Source: Aldersonia sp. NBC_00410
GTDB lineage: Bacteria; Actinomycetota; Actinomycetes; Mycobacteriales; Mycobacteriaceae
Assembly: GCF_026342035.1 (NCBI RefSeq)
Contig: NZ_JAPENM010000002.1
Coordinates: 310,001 to 374,000 of the forward strand
Direction: 5' to 3'
Length of the DNA stretch: 64,000 bases
Numbering within the stretch: the first letter of the stretch is position 1; every line of letters begins with the position of its first letter. The notes under the pieces were generated by a model, which saw only the letters and a program-made list of their open reading frames with translations, was not told the origin of the DNA and ran no database searches. Both the position numbers and the translations under genes were made by a program. Shown here one piece after another: positions 36,555-46,263 of the stretch.

Positions 36555-36639
36555 GTCTCAGGTTGTCGGACTCGGTTCTTCGTGTCGGGGTTCCACTCCC
36601 TCGGGTTCCCAACGCGCGCCTCGCCGGTTTCGGGGCTGG

Positions 36640-37944
36640 TCAATCTCTGGGGTCGTCGGGGTCGAGGCCGAGCAGCGGGTAAGCCGCCCGGCGAGTCGCG
36701 AGGATGGCGCTGTCCACCCTGGCGAGCACGCGGTCGTGCGTCGAGTCACCGGTTTCGGGGGCGCCGCCGGGACCGTCCCACGGCAGATAGTTCGCGGGCA
36801 CGCCGTCGCCCATCGTCGCCGGCAGTTCCACCGAAGGCGCGAGCTGTGCGACGCCGTCCTTCCATTCCTGCGGGATCGGGCGGGCCGGATCGATGTCGCG
36901 ATCGAGCGCGGCGGCGAGCAGATTCGTCCACGATCGCGGCACCACCCGCACCAGTCCGTACCCGCCGCCGCCGACCGCAAGCCACCGGCCCTCCGCGTAC
37001 CGATCGGCCAGATCCCGCATGGCCAAAAACGCCGCCCGCTGGCCCTCGACGCTGAGTGCCAGGTCGGCGAGCGGGTCTTCGCGGTGGGTGTCGACGCCGC
37101 ACTGGCTGATCACGATCTGCGGCGCGAACGCCGCGAGCGCACCGGGCACCACGGCGTGGAACGCACGCAGCCACGCGGCATCCGAAGTGCCGGGCAGCAG
37201 CGGCAGATTCACCGCCCGCCCCACGCCCTCGGCGACCCCCACCTCGCTGGACCAGCCCGTCCCCGGCCAGAGCGTCGCGGGGTGCTGATGGATGGACACC
37301 GTCAGCACGCGCGGATCGCCCTGGAACGCGCGCTCCACGCCGTCGCCGTGGTGGACATCGACGTCGACATAGGCGATCCGGTCGTAGCCATTGTCGAGCA
37401 GCCACGAAATAGCCACGGCCACATCGTTATACACGCAGAAGCCCGCGGCCGAGGCGGCCATCGCGTGGTGCATACCGCCACCGATACTCACCGCACGACG
37501 CGCGCGCCCCGACGCGATCTCCTGCGCCGCCGCGAGCGTGCCACCGACGATGACCGACGCCGCGTCGTGCATGTGCGGAAAGATCGGATTGTCCGTCGAC
37601 CCCAGGCCGTAGGGCGGATCGGCCGGTGCGTCGTCCCGCGGTTCGAACTCCGCAGCGGGTCGGTTGTCGACATCACGAACCGCCTCGATGTAGCGCGCGG
37701 TGTGAATGCGCAGCAGATCCGCCTCCGTCGCCGATGCGGGTTCGACGATCTCGACACCCTCGAGCAGGCCGATCGAACGTGCCAGCGCCATCGTGAGATC
37801 GAGGCGCACCGGGTTCATCGGATGTCCCTTTGCCCAGGTGTAGCTCAGATATCGCGGGGACCACACGAGTGCGTGTCCGAGACCGGGCGGCGAGGCACCC
37901 GACCGCTCCGCATCCGACCCGCCCGCGGGCGACTGCACTGCCAT
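36640..37944 (-). CDS. acuC: Acetoin utilization protein AcuC (class I histone-deacetylase-like)
   Basis: The 434-residue Zn2+-dependent lysine deacetylase has the HDAC landmarks GGGMHHAMAASAAGFCVYND (tandem His), YVDVDVHHGDGVERAF (Asp/His metal ligands), LPLLPGTSD, SQCGVDTHREDPLADL and GGGGYG. AcuC in Bacillus deacetylates acetyl-CoA synthetase. Here it precedes a GNAT-acyl-CoA ligase fusion on the same strand, so the pair probably forms an acetylation/deacetylation switch. The ATG has TAGTTT six bases upstream and no Shine-Dalgarno. Confidence 0.92.
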   Translation of the reverse strand: MAVQSPAGGSDAERSGASPPGLGHALVWSPRYLSYTWAKGHPMNPVRLDLTMALARSIGLLEGVEIVEPASATEADLLRIHTARYIEAVRDVDNRPAAEFEPRDDAPADPPYGLGSTDNPIFPHMHDAASVIVGGTLAAAQEIASGRARRAVSIGGGMHHAMAASAAGFCVYNDVAVAISWLLDNGYDRIAYVDVDVHHGDGVERAFQGDPRVLTVSIHQHPATLWPGTGWSSEVGVAEGVGRAVNLPLLPGTSDAAWLRAFHAVVPGALAAFAPQIVISQCGVDTHREDPLADLALSVEGQRAAFLAMRDLADRYAEGRWLAVGGGGYGLVRVVPRSWTNLLAAALDRDIDPARPIPQEWKDGVAQLAPSVELPATMGDGVPANYLPWDGPGGAPETGDSTHDRVLARVDSAILATRRAAYPLLGLDPDDPRD

Positions 37945-37956
37945 ATGGTCAAACTA
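37945..37956 (-). promoter_or_regulatory. -10 hexamer of a putative leaderless acuC transcript
   Basis: On the minus strand TAGTTT (37951-37956) is followed by six bases and the acuC ATG at 37942-37944. Confidence 0.55.
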
Positions 37957-38066
37957 CTTCGCCACGCGGAATCGCGACCGGGCTTGGCTCGTTGACATAT
38001 CTGGACGCTTATTACCCGGCACGTCCGCCGGGCGGCGTGGCCGCCCCGATTTGCTGCCTGGGCCGG

Positions 38067-38096
38067 TAGAATTTGCGTGGACGAAGGGGTATGAGG
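38067..38096 (+). promoter_or_regulatory. ideR promoter -10 and ribosome-binding site
   Basis: TAGAAT (38067-38072) is a strong -10 hexamer, giving a leader of about 18 bases. AAGGGG (38084-38089) lies seven bases before the GTG at 38097, which selects that start over the ATG at 38091 (only one base from the AAGGGG). Confidence 0.55.
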
Positions 38097-38783
38097 GTGA
38101 AGGATCTTGTGGACACCACGGAGATGTATCTCCGTACCATCTACGACCTCGAGGAGGAAGGTGTCATCCCGCTGCGCGCGCGGATCGCCGAACGACTCGA
38201 GCAGAGCGGTCCGACTGTCAGTCAGACCGTCGCCCGGATGGAGCGCGATGGACTGTTGCTGGTTGCTGGGGATCGTCACCTCGAACTGACGCCCAAGGGT
38301 CGAATGCTCGCCGTCTCGGTCATGCGCAAGCATCGACTCGCCGAGCGGCTGCTCGTGGATGTCATCGGCCTCGAATGGTCGGAAGTGCACGCCGAGGCGT
38401 GCCGGTGGGAACACGTGATGAGCGAGCAGGTCGAGCGTCGACTGCTCGAGGTGCTCAACCATCCGACCACCTCGCCGTACGGAAACCCCATCCCCGGTCT
38501 CGAGGAGCTCGGCCTCGAAGAGAACTTCACCACGCCCGAACGTCTCATCCGGCTGACCGAGATACCCAATGGCGCCCCGACTGCGGTGGTTGTCCGCCGG
38601 CTCGCCGAGTACGTGCAGTCCGAGCCCGACGTGATCGCGAGTTTGCGTGAAGCAGGTGTCGTCCCCGACGCGCGCGTTACAGTCGAGACGAGGCCTGGTT
38701 TGGTGTCGATTTCGGTACCGGGCCACAGCGGTTACGAACTCAGCGAAGAGATGGCCCACGCCGTGCAGGTGAAGTTGGTCTAG
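38097..38783 (+). CDS. ideR: Iron-dependent repressor IdeR (DtxR family)
   Basis: The 228-residue Fe2+-activated repressor of iron uptake has an N-terminal winged helix (LVDTTEMYLRTIYDLEEEGVIPLRARIAERLEQSGPTVSQTVARMERDGLL), a dimerisation and metal domain (MRKHRLAERLLVDVIGL, EACRWEHVMSEQVERRL) and a C-terminal SH3-like domain (ARVTVETRPGLVSISVPGH). Starting at GTG 38097 places Met at position 10, matching the metal-ligand Met10 of DtxR/IdeR. It is followed by galE, as dtxR is in corynebacteria. Confidence 0.97.
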   Translation: MKDLVDTTEMYLRTIYDLEEEGVIPLRARIAERLEQSGPTVSQTVARMERDGLLLVAGDRHLELTPKGRMLAVSVMRKHRLAERLLVDVIGLEWSEVHAEACRWEHVMSEQVERRLLEVLNHPTTSPYGNPIPGLEELGLEENFTTPERLIRLTEIPNGAPTAVVVRRLAEYVQSEPDVIASLREAGVVPDARVTVETRPGLVSISVPGHSGYELSEEMAHAVQVKLV

Positions 38784-38861
38784 CGGCGGTCTCGCCCGCC
38801 CGGCCGACAGTGTCGATACGGCCTGCGCAGGCTCGGCCGTGCGCGGACGCGAAGGAGCGTT

Positions 38862-39836
38862 GTGAAACTTCTGGTCACCGGCGGCGCGGGCTATGTGGGC
38901 AGCGTGTGCGCCAAGGTCTTGCTCGAGCGCGGGCACGAGGTGGTTGTCCTCGACGACCTGTCGACGGGAAATGCGGACGCCGTCCCCGAGGGGGCCTCGT
39001 TCGTGGAAGGCGATGTCGCCGCGGAGGCAACGGGATTGCTCACCGGCGGCGGTTTCGACGGCGTATTGCATTTCGCGGCGAAATCCTTGGTGGGCGAATC
39101 GGTCCTCGAACCGGAGACGTACTGGCACGGCAACGTTGTGAAGTCGCTCGACCTGCTCGACGCGATGCGCAGTTCCGGCACACCCCGACTGGTGTTCTCC
39201 TCCACCGCCGCGACCTACGGTGAGCCCGAGTCGTCGCCGATCACCGAGGACGCCCCGGCGCGCCCGACGAACCCCTACGGCGCCACCAAACTCGCGATCG
39301 ATCACGCCATCACCTCCTACGCCGTCGCGCACGGCCTGGCCGCGACCAGCCTGCGCTATTTCAACGTCGCCGGTGCGTATGCCGGTTTCGGTGAAAACCG
39401 TCTCGTCGAAACACATCTCATCCCCCTCGTGTTGCAGGTCGCGGTCGGACGCCGCGAAAGCATTGCGGTGTTCGGCACCGATTGGCCCACCCCGGACGGA
39501 ACCGCCGTGCGCGACTACATTCACATCCGCGACCTGTCCGACGCGCACGTGCTCGCCCTCGAATCGAGCGAGCCGGGCAAGCACCGGATCTACAACCTCG
39601 GTAGCGGGAACGGATTCAGTGTGCGCGAAGTCATTTCGGCCTGCGAGCGGGTCACCGCCCGAAACATCGACGCCAAGGACTCCCCCCGGCGCGCGGGCGA
39701 TCCCGCGGTCCTCGTCGCATCGAGTGCGCGGGCGATCGCCGAATTGGGCTGGAGCCCGCAGCACACCGACCTCGACGAGATCGTTGCCGACGCATGGACC
39801 TACGTGCAGTCGCTCGGTGATCGCGCCCGCGGCTGA
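38862..39836 (+). CDS. galE: UDP-glucose 4-epimerase
   Basis: The 324-residue extended short-chain dehydrogenase interconverts UDP-glucose and UDP-galactose, the precursor for arabinogalactan galactan. NAD-binding [23 protein letters not shown], catalytic S-Y-K elements ([20 protein letters not shown]) and [12 protein letters not shown] are present. The GTG start has AAGGAG five bases upstream. It follows ideR by 78 bases. Confidence 0.95.
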   Translation: MKLLVTGGAGYVGSVCAKVLLERGHEVVVLDDLSTGNADAVPEGASFVEGDVAAEATGLLTGGGFDGVLHFAAKSLVGESVLEPETYWHGNVVKSLDLLDAMRSSGTPRLVFSSTAATYGEPESSPITEDAPARPTNPYGATKLAIDHAITSYAVAHGLAATSLRYFNVAGAYAGFGENRLVETHLIPLVLQVAVGRRESIAVFGTDWPTPDGTAVRDYIHIRDLSDAHVLALESSEPGKHRIYNLGSGNGFSVREVISACERVTARNIDAKDSPRRAGDPAVLVASSARAIAELGWSPQHTDLDEIVADAWTYVQSLGDRARG

Positions 39837-39865
39837 CGCGTTCACGGCGCGGCGTGCCCCGAGCG

Positions 39866-41038
39866 TCACCGCCGCGGCATAGTCGGCGGCGGGAGGACCA
39901 CGCCGAGTTCAGCGGCCTGCTCGTAACCACCGAGCGCCAACTCGCGCATTGCATCGGGCCGGATTCCGCCCTGCAGCGCGGAATCGAGCAACCACGCCAG
40001 CCGATGCTCGGGATCCGCGGCGAGCGCGGCCTCGAAAGCGATACCGGCCAGCGGCCCATCTCCGCGCACATATGCGCTGAACCCCAGCAGCGTCGCGGCG
40101 TCCGCCCGTTCCGGGTGCGGCAGTACCCGGGTCATGGCCAGCCACAATGCTTCCGCGGCCGCGCCGCTGTCCCCAACCGCGAGTCCCATGACCGCATCGC
40201 GCACTCGGCGGTACTCGAGCGCCAGTGCGAGGGCGGCGAATTCGCGCGCCGAGGGCTCCTCGCCCGAGGCGAGGCTCTCGATCTCGAACAAGACGAACTC
40301 GAGTTTCTTCCGTACCGACGCGCCTCGCCCACTGCGCGGACCGGACCGCTGTCCCGAAGCTGCGCGGACCTCGGGGAGCGCGCCGGCGACGTCGCGACGA
40401 TCGGTGTGGTCGCCGGCGAGCAGGTCGGCGAGGTCGCTGCGCGACGCCCGAATCTGCCTGCCCTCGAACACATGCGCCGTCGTCACCGGTGATGTGTCCG
40501 GATCGGGCACGAGACCGCGCCGAGGATCGTCGAGCAGACTCCACCAGGGATGCCCGGTCGCGATCGCCGGAGTCACGTGCGCGCCGATCAGCGAACAGCC
40601 CCGCGCACGCAACGCTTCGTCGAGGCGCGCCACGAGCGCAGCGTGCAGTGGCGTGTGCCGAAGCGCGGCGCAGTGCGACGCGCCCTCGTGCGGACCGGTG
40701 CACCGTTCGCACACCGCGCAGGCCGTGTTCTCGTCGACGAACACCGCGATGACCGACGCCGCCCCTTCTCGCGCGGAGACAATGGCGAACTGCTCGAATA
40801 CCGCGACCATCTCGCGAGCAACCGATTTCGGGGCGCCCGGGTCGGCAACGAGATCGTGGCGCAGCACGGCGCCGAGCGCGCTGCCCGATCCGCCGCCGAG
40901 GCACAACAGCACCATGGAGTGTTCCGGACGAAAGCCGAGCATCGCGGGAATCGCGGCGAGGAGGTCGCCGGGATCGCTGATGCGCAGCGGTGGTCGCCAC
41001 GCAGCGGTCGAGTCGTACGGGCCAGCGGAAGTTGTCAT
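39866..41038 (-). CDS. DUF4192 protein (Rv2712c-like)
   Basis: The 390-residue protein begins MTTSAGPYDSTAAWRPPLRISDPGDLLAAIPAMLGFRPEHSMVLLCLGG, the DUF4192 signature. A cysteine-rich patch, CAVCERCTGPHEGASHC (about residues 105-125), resembles a metal site. Family members are widespread in actinobacteria, with no known function. It is convergent with galE. A start two codons upstream (41044) is possible. Confidence 0.88.
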   Translation of the reverse strand: MTTSAGPYDSTAAWRPPLRISDPGDLLAAIPAMLGFRPEHSMVLLCLGGGSGSALGAVLRHDLVADPGAPKSVAREMVAVFEQFAIVSAREGAASVIAVFVDENTACAVCERCTGPHEGASHCAALRHTPLHAALVARLDEALRARGCSLIGAHVTPAIATGHPWWSLLDDPRRGLVPDPDTSPVTTAHVFEGRQIRASRSDLADLLAGDHTDRRDVAGALPEVRAASGQRSGPRSGRGASVRKKLEFVLFEIESLASGEEPSAREFAALALALEYRRVRDAVMGLAVGDSGAAAEALWLAMTRVLPHPERADAATLLGFSAYVRGDGPLAGIAFEAALAADPEHRLAWLLDSALQGGIRPDAMRELALGGYEQAAELGVVLPPPTMPRR

Positions 41039-41196
41039 GCCCACCAGCGTCGTCGCGGAGCCCGTCGAAACCCGCTGCCGCGCAGGTCGATTGTGGATCG
41101 ATCGGCCGCTGTGGACAACCTGCCCGGGAATCGGGGTGGCGCGGTGTGTGCTGTCGGAGTCGTCGGGTATACGCGAACGAGGTTACGCGAACCGGA

Positions 41197-41907
41197 CTAA
41201 GCGCCTCCGACGCGTTGCACCGCGTCGGTGAACACCGCGTCGAGCGTCGCGGTATCGGGTTGGCCGCCGCCGAATGTCATATAGGTCGCCGATATCCGCA
41301 CGTCATCGCGTTGGGCGGTCAGCGTGAGCATCGACTGAGTGAGGCTGGCGCCACCACTTCCCGACTGCACGGTCTGGCGTACCGCCAGCGCGTCGTCCGC
41401 GTTCACGACCGGCGGCCCAAGCAGCTCACTGTGCACCGTCGACGTGGTGCCGTTGCCGGTGACCTCGACATCCGGGCACCGGCGCAACTGCGCGCGGCGT
41501 TGGTCGAGTGGCTGATCGACGCGGGTCAGTTCGACGGTGATCGTCGCACGCTCCGCCTCGTCGGTGCCGACGACGATCGCGGTGTCCTCGGCGTGCTGCG
41601 GCGGTGTGCATCCGGGCGGATCGACCGTCGCGCCCGCGGGGACGCCGGTCAGGTCCGCAGCGGCCTGCGCGACCGCGGGGGGCGCCAGCACGACAGCCGG
41701 GTAGCGCGCGGGGAACGACTCCGCCGGCGGCAACAGCTCGGCGAGGTCCGCATCGAGCCGCGCGGGTGGCCGGACCCCCTCCGGGACGGCGGTGCCGGAG
41801 ACCGCGGCCGAGCACCCGCCGGTCAGGAATGAAACGGCAAGCAACACGGCAAAACCACGCCACGGCCCGCCCGCCGAGCCCGCTGCCGCGTTGCCGGCTC
41901 TTCGCAT
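41197..41907 (-). CDS. Putative secreted lipoprotein, DUF5642-like
   Basis: The 236-residue protein starts MRRAGNAAAGSAGGPWRG with a hydrophobic signal (FAVLLAVSFLTGG) and the lipobox LTGGC (Cys about residue 32). The mature part has DLAELLPPAESFPARYP and repeated Cys (PPGCTPPQ, RRCPDVEV) as in DUF5642-type mycobacterial lipoproteins. Function is unknown. The start codon is weakly supported. It follows the MBL gene by 61 bases on the same strand. Confidence 0.78.
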   Translation of the reverse strand: MRRAGNAAAGSAGGPWRGFAVLLAVSFLTGGCSAAVSGTAVPEGVRPPARLDADLAELLPPAESFPARYPAVVLAPPAVAQAAADLTGVPAGATVDPPGCTPPQHAEDTAIVVGTDEAERATITVELTRVDQPLDQRRAQLRRCPDVEVTGNGTTSTVHSELLGPPVVNADDALAVRQTVQSGSGGASLTQSMLTLTAQRDDVRISATYMTFGGGQPDTATLDAVFTDAVQRVGGA

Positions 41908-41968
41908 CGGTTGCCATCCGATCGTCGTTTGCGTGCCCCGGTTCCCACATTCCAGTGTGCCTGCCCGG

Positions 41969-42601
41969 TCAGTGCCCGCGCGCGATCCACTCCTCCAGGT
42001 GCGGTGCCTCGGCGCCGATCGAGGTGGAATCACCGTGCCCGGTGCGCACTTTCGTTTCGGCCGGCAGCTCGAACAGTCGAGCGGAGATCGAGTCGATGAT
42101 GGTCGGGAAATCCGAGAACGATCGGCCCGTCGCGCCCGGGCCGCCGGAGAACAACGTGTCGCCGGAGAAAAGTTCGCCCGCCTCCGGTGCATACAAACAG
42201 CACGACCCCGGTGAGTGCCCCGGCGTGTGCACCACTACCAGCTCGGTGCCGCCGACCTCGATGCGGTCGCCGTCGGCAAGTCCGCGGTGCGCGACGCCGG
42301 GATGGGTCTGCTGCCACAGCATGTCGTCGCCGGGATGCAGCAGGACCGGCGCGTCGAGAGTCTCGGCGAGCTCCGGCGCGACCGTCACGTGGTCGTTGTG
42401 CCCATGCGTACACACGATCGCGCCGACCCGGCGCCCCGCGACCGCGTCGACGATCGGCGCGGCGGTGTGCGCCGCGTCGATCACCACGACCTCGTCGTCG
42501 TCACCGACAAGCCAGATGTTGTTGTCCACGTCCCAGGTGCCGCCGTCCAGGCTGAACGTCCCGGACGTGACGACCTTGTCGACCCGCAGCACACCACTCA
42601 T
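41969..42601 (-). CDS. Metallo-beta-lactamase-fold hydrolase linked to mscR (Rv2260-like)
   Basis: The 210-residue MBL-fold protein has the metal-binding [10 protein letters not shown] (HxHxDH), [13 protein letters not shown] and [10 protein letters not shown]. Its ATG overlaps the mscR stop (ATGA at 42598-42601), so the two are translationally coupled, as in M. tuberculosis Rv2259-Rv2260. The likely job is hydrolysis of the S-formylmycothiol or related thioester produced by MscR; that activity is inferred. Confidence 0.92.
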   Translation of the reverse strand: MSGVLRVDKVVTSGTFSLDGGTWDVDNNIWLVGDDDEVVVIDAAHTAAPIVDAVAGRRVGAIVCTHGHNDHVTVAPELAETLDAPVLLHPGDDMLWQQTHPGVAHRGLADGDRIEVGGTELVVVHTPGHSPGSCCLYAPEAGELFSGDTLFSGGPGATGRSFSDFPTIIDSISARLFELPAETKVRTGHGDSTSIGAEAPHLEEWIARGH

Positions 42602-43683
42602 GCCACGACCACCGACCGCAGCACCGACCCGGCGTGCATCGTGGCGAAGGCGCTCTCCACGTCGTCGAGCGAGATGCGCTCGGTGACGAACTTCTCCAGC
42701 GGGAACCTGCCCTGCCGATACAAGTCGACCAGCATCGGGAAGTCACGCTCGGGCAGGCAGTCGCCGTACCAGGACGACTTCAGCGCCCCACCGTGGCTGA
42801 AGAAGTCCAGCAACGGCATCTCGAGCTTCATCTCCGGGGTCGGCACCCCAACCAACACCACGGTGCCGGCCAGATCGCGAGCGTAGAACGCCTGCTTCCA
42901 CGTCTCCGGCCGACCGACCGCGTCTATCACCACGTCGACACCGAAGCCGTCGGTCAGGTCCTGGATCGCCTGCACCGGGTCCCCCGCCGATGCGTCCACG
43001 GTGTGCGTGGCACCGAGCTCGGTGGCCCAGTCGAGTTTGCGCTGGTCCAGGTCGACGGCGATGATCTTGGTCGCACCGGCCAAGCGGGCACCGGCGATTG
43101 CACCGGAGCCGACGCCGCCGCAACCGATCACCGCGACGGAATCGCCGCGTCCGACGTTGCCGGTGTTCATCGCGGCCCCGACACCGGCCATCACGCCGCA
43201 ACCGAGCAGTCCGACGACGGCCGGGTCCGCGTCGGGGTCGACCTTGGTGCACTGGCCCTCGTGCACGAGGGTCTTGTCGGCGAAGGCGCCGATGCCGAGC
43301 GCCGGGCTCAGTTCGGTGCCGTCGGCGAGGGTCATCTTCTTGCTCGCATTGAACGTGTCGAAGCAGTACCAGGGCCGGCCGCGCTTGCAGGCCCGGCAAC
43401 GACCGCACACCGCGCGCCAGTTCAGCACCACAAAATCACCCACCTCGACCGAGTCGACAGCCGTTCCGATCTCCTCGACGATGCCCGCGGCCTCGTGGCC
43501 GAGCAGGAAGGGGAACTCGTCGTTGATCCCGCCCTCGCGATAGTGCAGATCCGTGTGGCACACGCCGCAGGCCTGGATGCGCACGATGACGTCGTTGGGG
43601 CCGGGATCGGGGATCAGGATGGTCTGGACCGCAACGGCCTCGCCCCGCCCGCGCGCAACGACACCTCGTACCGATTGACCCAC
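42598..43683 (-). CDS. mscR: S-(hydroxymethyl)mycothiol dehydrogenase / S-nitrosomycothiol reductase
   Basis: The 361-residue zinc alcohol dehydrogenase oxidises the formaldehyde-mycothiol adduct and can reduce S-nitrosomycothiol. Catalytic zinc ligands are in [30 protein letters not shown], structural zinc in [15 protein letters not shown], and the NAD site is [22 protein letters not shown]. It matches Rv2259. The GTG at 43681-43683 has AAGGAG six bases upstream. It heads the operon with the MBL hydrolase. Confidence 0.95.
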   Translation of the reverse strand: MGQSVRGVVARGRGEAVAVQTILIPDPGPNDVIVRIQACGVCHTDLHYREGGINDEFPFLLGHEAAGIVEEIGTAVDSVEVGDFVVLNWRAVCGRCRACKRGRPWYCFDTFNASKKMTLADGTELSPALGIGAFADKTLVHEGQCTKVDPDADPAVVGLLGCGVMAGVGAAMNTGNVGRGDSVAVIGCGGVGSGAIAGARLAGATKIIAVDLDQRKLDWATELGATHTVDASAGDPVQAIQDLTDGFGVDVVIDAVGRPETWKQAFYARDLAGTVVLVGVPTPEMKLEMPLLDFFSHGGALKSSWYGDCLPERDFPMLVDLYRQGRFPLEKFVTERISLDDVESAFATMHAGSVLRSVVVA

Positions 43684-43904
43684 GATGCTCTCCTTCGTAT
43701 CCGTCCGACGACCGGCGTTCAGCGTGCCACAAGACAGGTGTCCAGACGAGCGAAGGTGATTCAACACGGTCGGAATGCTGCGCCGGCCGACGACGTTGGG
43801 CATAAGTACGTTCCGGGTACCCCGCGGCTGTCACCGGCTCCGGGCGGGTAGGGGACAATGGTGTTGCCGGACTGGTTTCGGCGAGCATGTGGAAAGGGGC
43901 CGAT
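43684..43904. other. Divergent intergenic region mscR/PAC2
   Basis: These 221 bases separate the divergent mscR and PAC2 genes and contain no gene. GACAAT near 43854-43859 is a possible -10 for PAC2, and GGAAAGGGG (43890-43898) is its ribosome-binding site. Confidence 0.4.
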
Positions 43905-44849
43905 ATGGACGAATCGAGCATGTACGAACTGGAGTTTCCCGAGCCGCAACTGGCGTCCGCGGACGGCTCCGGGCCCGTGCTCGTCCACGGCCTGGAGGGC
44001 TTCAGTGACGCCGGCCACGCCGTGCGACTGGCGACCAAGCACCTTCGGCAGAGCCTGGAGTCCGAGCTCGTCGCGTCCTTCGACGTGGACGAACTGGTCG
44101 ACTACCGCTCCCGCCGACCGTTGATGACATTCAAGAACGACCACTTCTCCGACTACGCCGACCCGGAGATCAACCTCTACGCATTGCGCGATACCGCGGG
44201 GACGCCGTTCCTGCTGCTCGCCGGCCTGGAGCCGGATCTGCGCTGGGAGCGGTTCACCACCGCCGTGCGACTGCTCGCCGAACAGCTCGGCGTGCGCCGA
44301 ACCATCGGCCTCAACTCGATCCCGATGGCGGTCCCGCACACCCGTCCGCTCGGCATGACCGCCCATGCGAGCGACCGTGACCTGATCAAGGAGCTTGCCG
44401 GCTGGCCCGGCGAGCTGCAGGTGCCGGGCTCCGCGTCGGCGCTGCTCGAGTTCCGGATGGGCCAACACGGGCACGAGTCGGTCGGCTTCTCGGTGCATGT
44501 GCCGCATTACCTGTCGCAGACCGCGTATCCGGAGGCAGCGCAAACGCTGCTGGAGAACGTCGGCGACAACACCGGCCTGCAGCTTCCACTCGCCGCGCTG
44601 GGCGAGGCCGCGGCGCGCGTCCGGGAGCAGGTCAACGAGCACATCGCCGGAAATCCCGAGGTCGAGAGTGTTGTCTCGGCGCTGGAGCGGCAGTACGACA
44701 GCTTCGTGGCCGCGCAGGAGCAGCAGTCGACGCTGCTCGCCTCCGACGAGCCGCTGCCGAGCGGCGAGGAACTCGGCGCGGAATTCGAACGCTTCCTCGC
44801 TGCTCAATCGGGCAATGACGACCTCGATCGGCCCGATTCGACCGACTAA
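43905..44849 (+). CDS. PAC2-family protein (Rv2714-like)
   Basis: The 314-residue protein has the PAC2 (proteasome assembly chaperone 2-like) fold: PVLVHGLEGFSDAGHAVRLATKHL, DVDELVDYRSRRPLMTF, FLLLAGLEPDLRWERFTTAV and GLNSIPMAVPHTRP. The C-terminal part is an acidic helical tail. Mycobacterial Rv2714 is structurally known but of unknown function. The ATG at 43905 has AAGGGG six bases upstream; an upstream ATG adds six residues. Repeat copy 3 begins 15 bases after the stop. Confidence 0.88.
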   Translation: MDESSMYELEFPEPQLASADGSGPVLVHGLEGFSDAGHAVRLATKHLRQSLESELVASFDVDELVDYRSRRPLMTFKNDHFSDYADPEINLYALRDTAGTPFLLLAGLEPDLRWERFTTAVRLLAEQLGVRRTIGLNSIPMAVPHTRPLGMTAHASDRDLIKELAGWPGELQVPGSASALLEFRMGQHGHESVGFSVHVPHYLSQTAYPEAAQTLLENVGDNTGLQLPLAALGEAAARVREQVNEHIAGNPEVESVVSALERQYDSFVAAQEQQSTLLASDEPLPSGEELGAEFERFLAAQSGNDDLDRPDSTD

Positions 44850-45070
44850 CTCTCGGCTCCGGCATCGACTGAACGGAACCGTTCATTCGATTGGATCGAC
44901 TGAACGGTTCCGTTCAGTCGATCCAAGGGGGGCCGGTCCCCGAGGTCGTTCTCGGGTAGCGCAGTTGTGCGCCCCCGGAAACGTGTGCGTTACTCGAGTG
45001 CGCCACTATTGGACACCTATCCAACTTGCCGTCCAGTGGCGACGTGCACGTCGATCAGCGGGGAGGCGAC
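44850..45070. other. Intergenic region containing repeat copy 3
   Basis: This is a 221-base gap between PAC2 and the first hydrolase gene. After the repeat (44864-44924) the remaining 146 bases show no gene. GGGGAGG at 45059-45065 is the hydrolase ribosome-binding site. Confidence 0.5.
44864..44924. repeat. Composite palindromic repeat, copy 3
   Basis: Left hairpin CTGAACGG-AA-CCGTTCA and right hairpin ACTGAACGG-TT-CCGTTCAGT flank the centre CGATTGGATCGA. The outer flanks ATCGA and TCGAT extend the pairing. The centre differs from copies 1 and 2, but both hairpin cores are identical to copy 1. It begins 15 bases after the PAC2 stop. Confidence 0.88.
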
Positions 45071-46108
45071 ATGGCAACGACGCGATCGCGGACACTGCGG
45101 CCGGTACCGGACGTCGAGACGCAACTGATGCACCGCGTGATTCACGGCTACAAGCGGGCGTACCGGATCGCGGGCGATGGACCGGCGTTGCTGCTGATCC
45201 ACGGCATCGGCGACAGCTCTGCGATCTGGGCCGATCTCGTCCCGCATCTGGCGAAGGACTACACGGTCATCGCTCCGGATCTGCTCGGCCACGGTCAGTC
45301 CGACAAGCCCCGTGGCGACTACTCGGTCGCGGCCTACGCGAACGGCATGCGAGATCTGCTCGCCGTCCTCGGTATCGAGCGGGCGACGGTGGTCGGTCAT
45401 TCGCTCGGCGGGGCCGTCGCGATGCAGATGGCGTATCAGTTCCCGCAACTCGTCGAGCGGCTGGTGCTCGTGTCGTCGAGTGGGATCACCAAGGACGTGC
45501 ATCCGGTGCTGCGGCTGATCTCGGTGCCGGTGGCCAACGAGTGGATGGGCATGCTGAGGCTGCCGGGCGGTCATAGCATCGCCCGGGTGGCGTGGAACCT
45601 GCTCGACCAGCTCCACGAGGGAACCGTCGCCCCCGGCGCCGTGCTGACTCGGACACCGGACATCATGCGCGTGCTCGGCGAACTGAACGACCATGCTGCC
45701 TACTTCGCCTTCCTCAAGTCGCTGCGTGCGGTCGTCGACTGGCGTGGCCAGGTCGTCACCCTGTTGGACCGCTGTTACCTGAACGAGGCGATTCCGGTGC
45801 AGATCGTCTGGGGCGCACGCGACACGATCTTCCCGGTGACGCATGCCCACCTCGCACATTCGGCGATGCCCGGTTCGCGGATCGCGGTCTTCAAGAATGC
45901 CGGTCACTACCCGTTCCGGAGTGATTCGCTCGGCTTCCTGCGTGTGCTGGAGGAATTCCTGTCCACCACGGTGCCCGCCGAATTCGACGCTGCGCACTGG
46001 CGCCACACGCTCATGTCCGGCGTTGGCGAAGGGGACATCGTGGGCGGCCCGATGACCCGGATGGCGGTGCTCGACGCGATGGGATCGAGCGAGCGCAGTG
46101 CCACCTGA
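45071..46108 (+). CDS. Alpha/beta hydrolase, first of a tandem pair (Rv2715-like)
   Basis: The 345-residue alpha/beta hydrolase has ALLLIHGIGDSSAIWADLVPHLAKDYTVIAPDLLGHGQSDKP, the nucleophile elbow GHSLGGAV, VQIVWGARDTIFP (acid) and KNAGHYPF (His). The substrate is unknown; the Rv2715 family is epoxide-hydrolase/lipase-like. The ATG at 45071 has GGGGAGG five bases upstream. A second, similar gene follows after 155 bases; both end in ERSAT. Confidence 0.9.
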   Translation: MATTRSRTLRPVPDVETQLMHRVIHGYKRAYRIAGDGPALLLIHGIGDSSAIWADLVPHLAKDYTVIAPDLLGHGQSDKPRGDYSVAAYANGMRDLLAVLGIERATVVGHSLGGAVAMQMAYQFPQLVERLVLVSSSGITKDVHPVLRLISVPVANEWMGMLRLPGGHSIARVAWNLLDQLHEGTVAPGAVLTRTPDIMRVLGELNDHAAYFAFLKSLRAVVDWRGQVVTLLDRCYLNEAIPVQIVWGARDTIFPVTHAHLAHSAMPGSRIAVFKNAGHYPFRSDSLGFLRVLEEFLSTTVPAEFDAAHWRHTLMSGVGEGDIVGGPMTRMAVLDAMGSSERSAT

Positions 46109-46263
46109 GAGCACCTTGCACTTGCTCTGCCCAACCCGTCGCGGAGCCGTAGGATCGGCACAGCAGACACCCCACGTCGCTTCGATTTCGGCCCAACGCA
46201 TTCGGGCCGGGCGTGGCGTCATCGAGTGCGCGCAGCGGTCACGTCACACCGGAAGGAGGCGAC

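Noticed and set aside
37845-39869. 674-residue minus-strand frame over ideR and galE
   Set aside because: ideR and galE on the plus strand have conserved motifs and ribosome-binding sites; the antisense translation has none.
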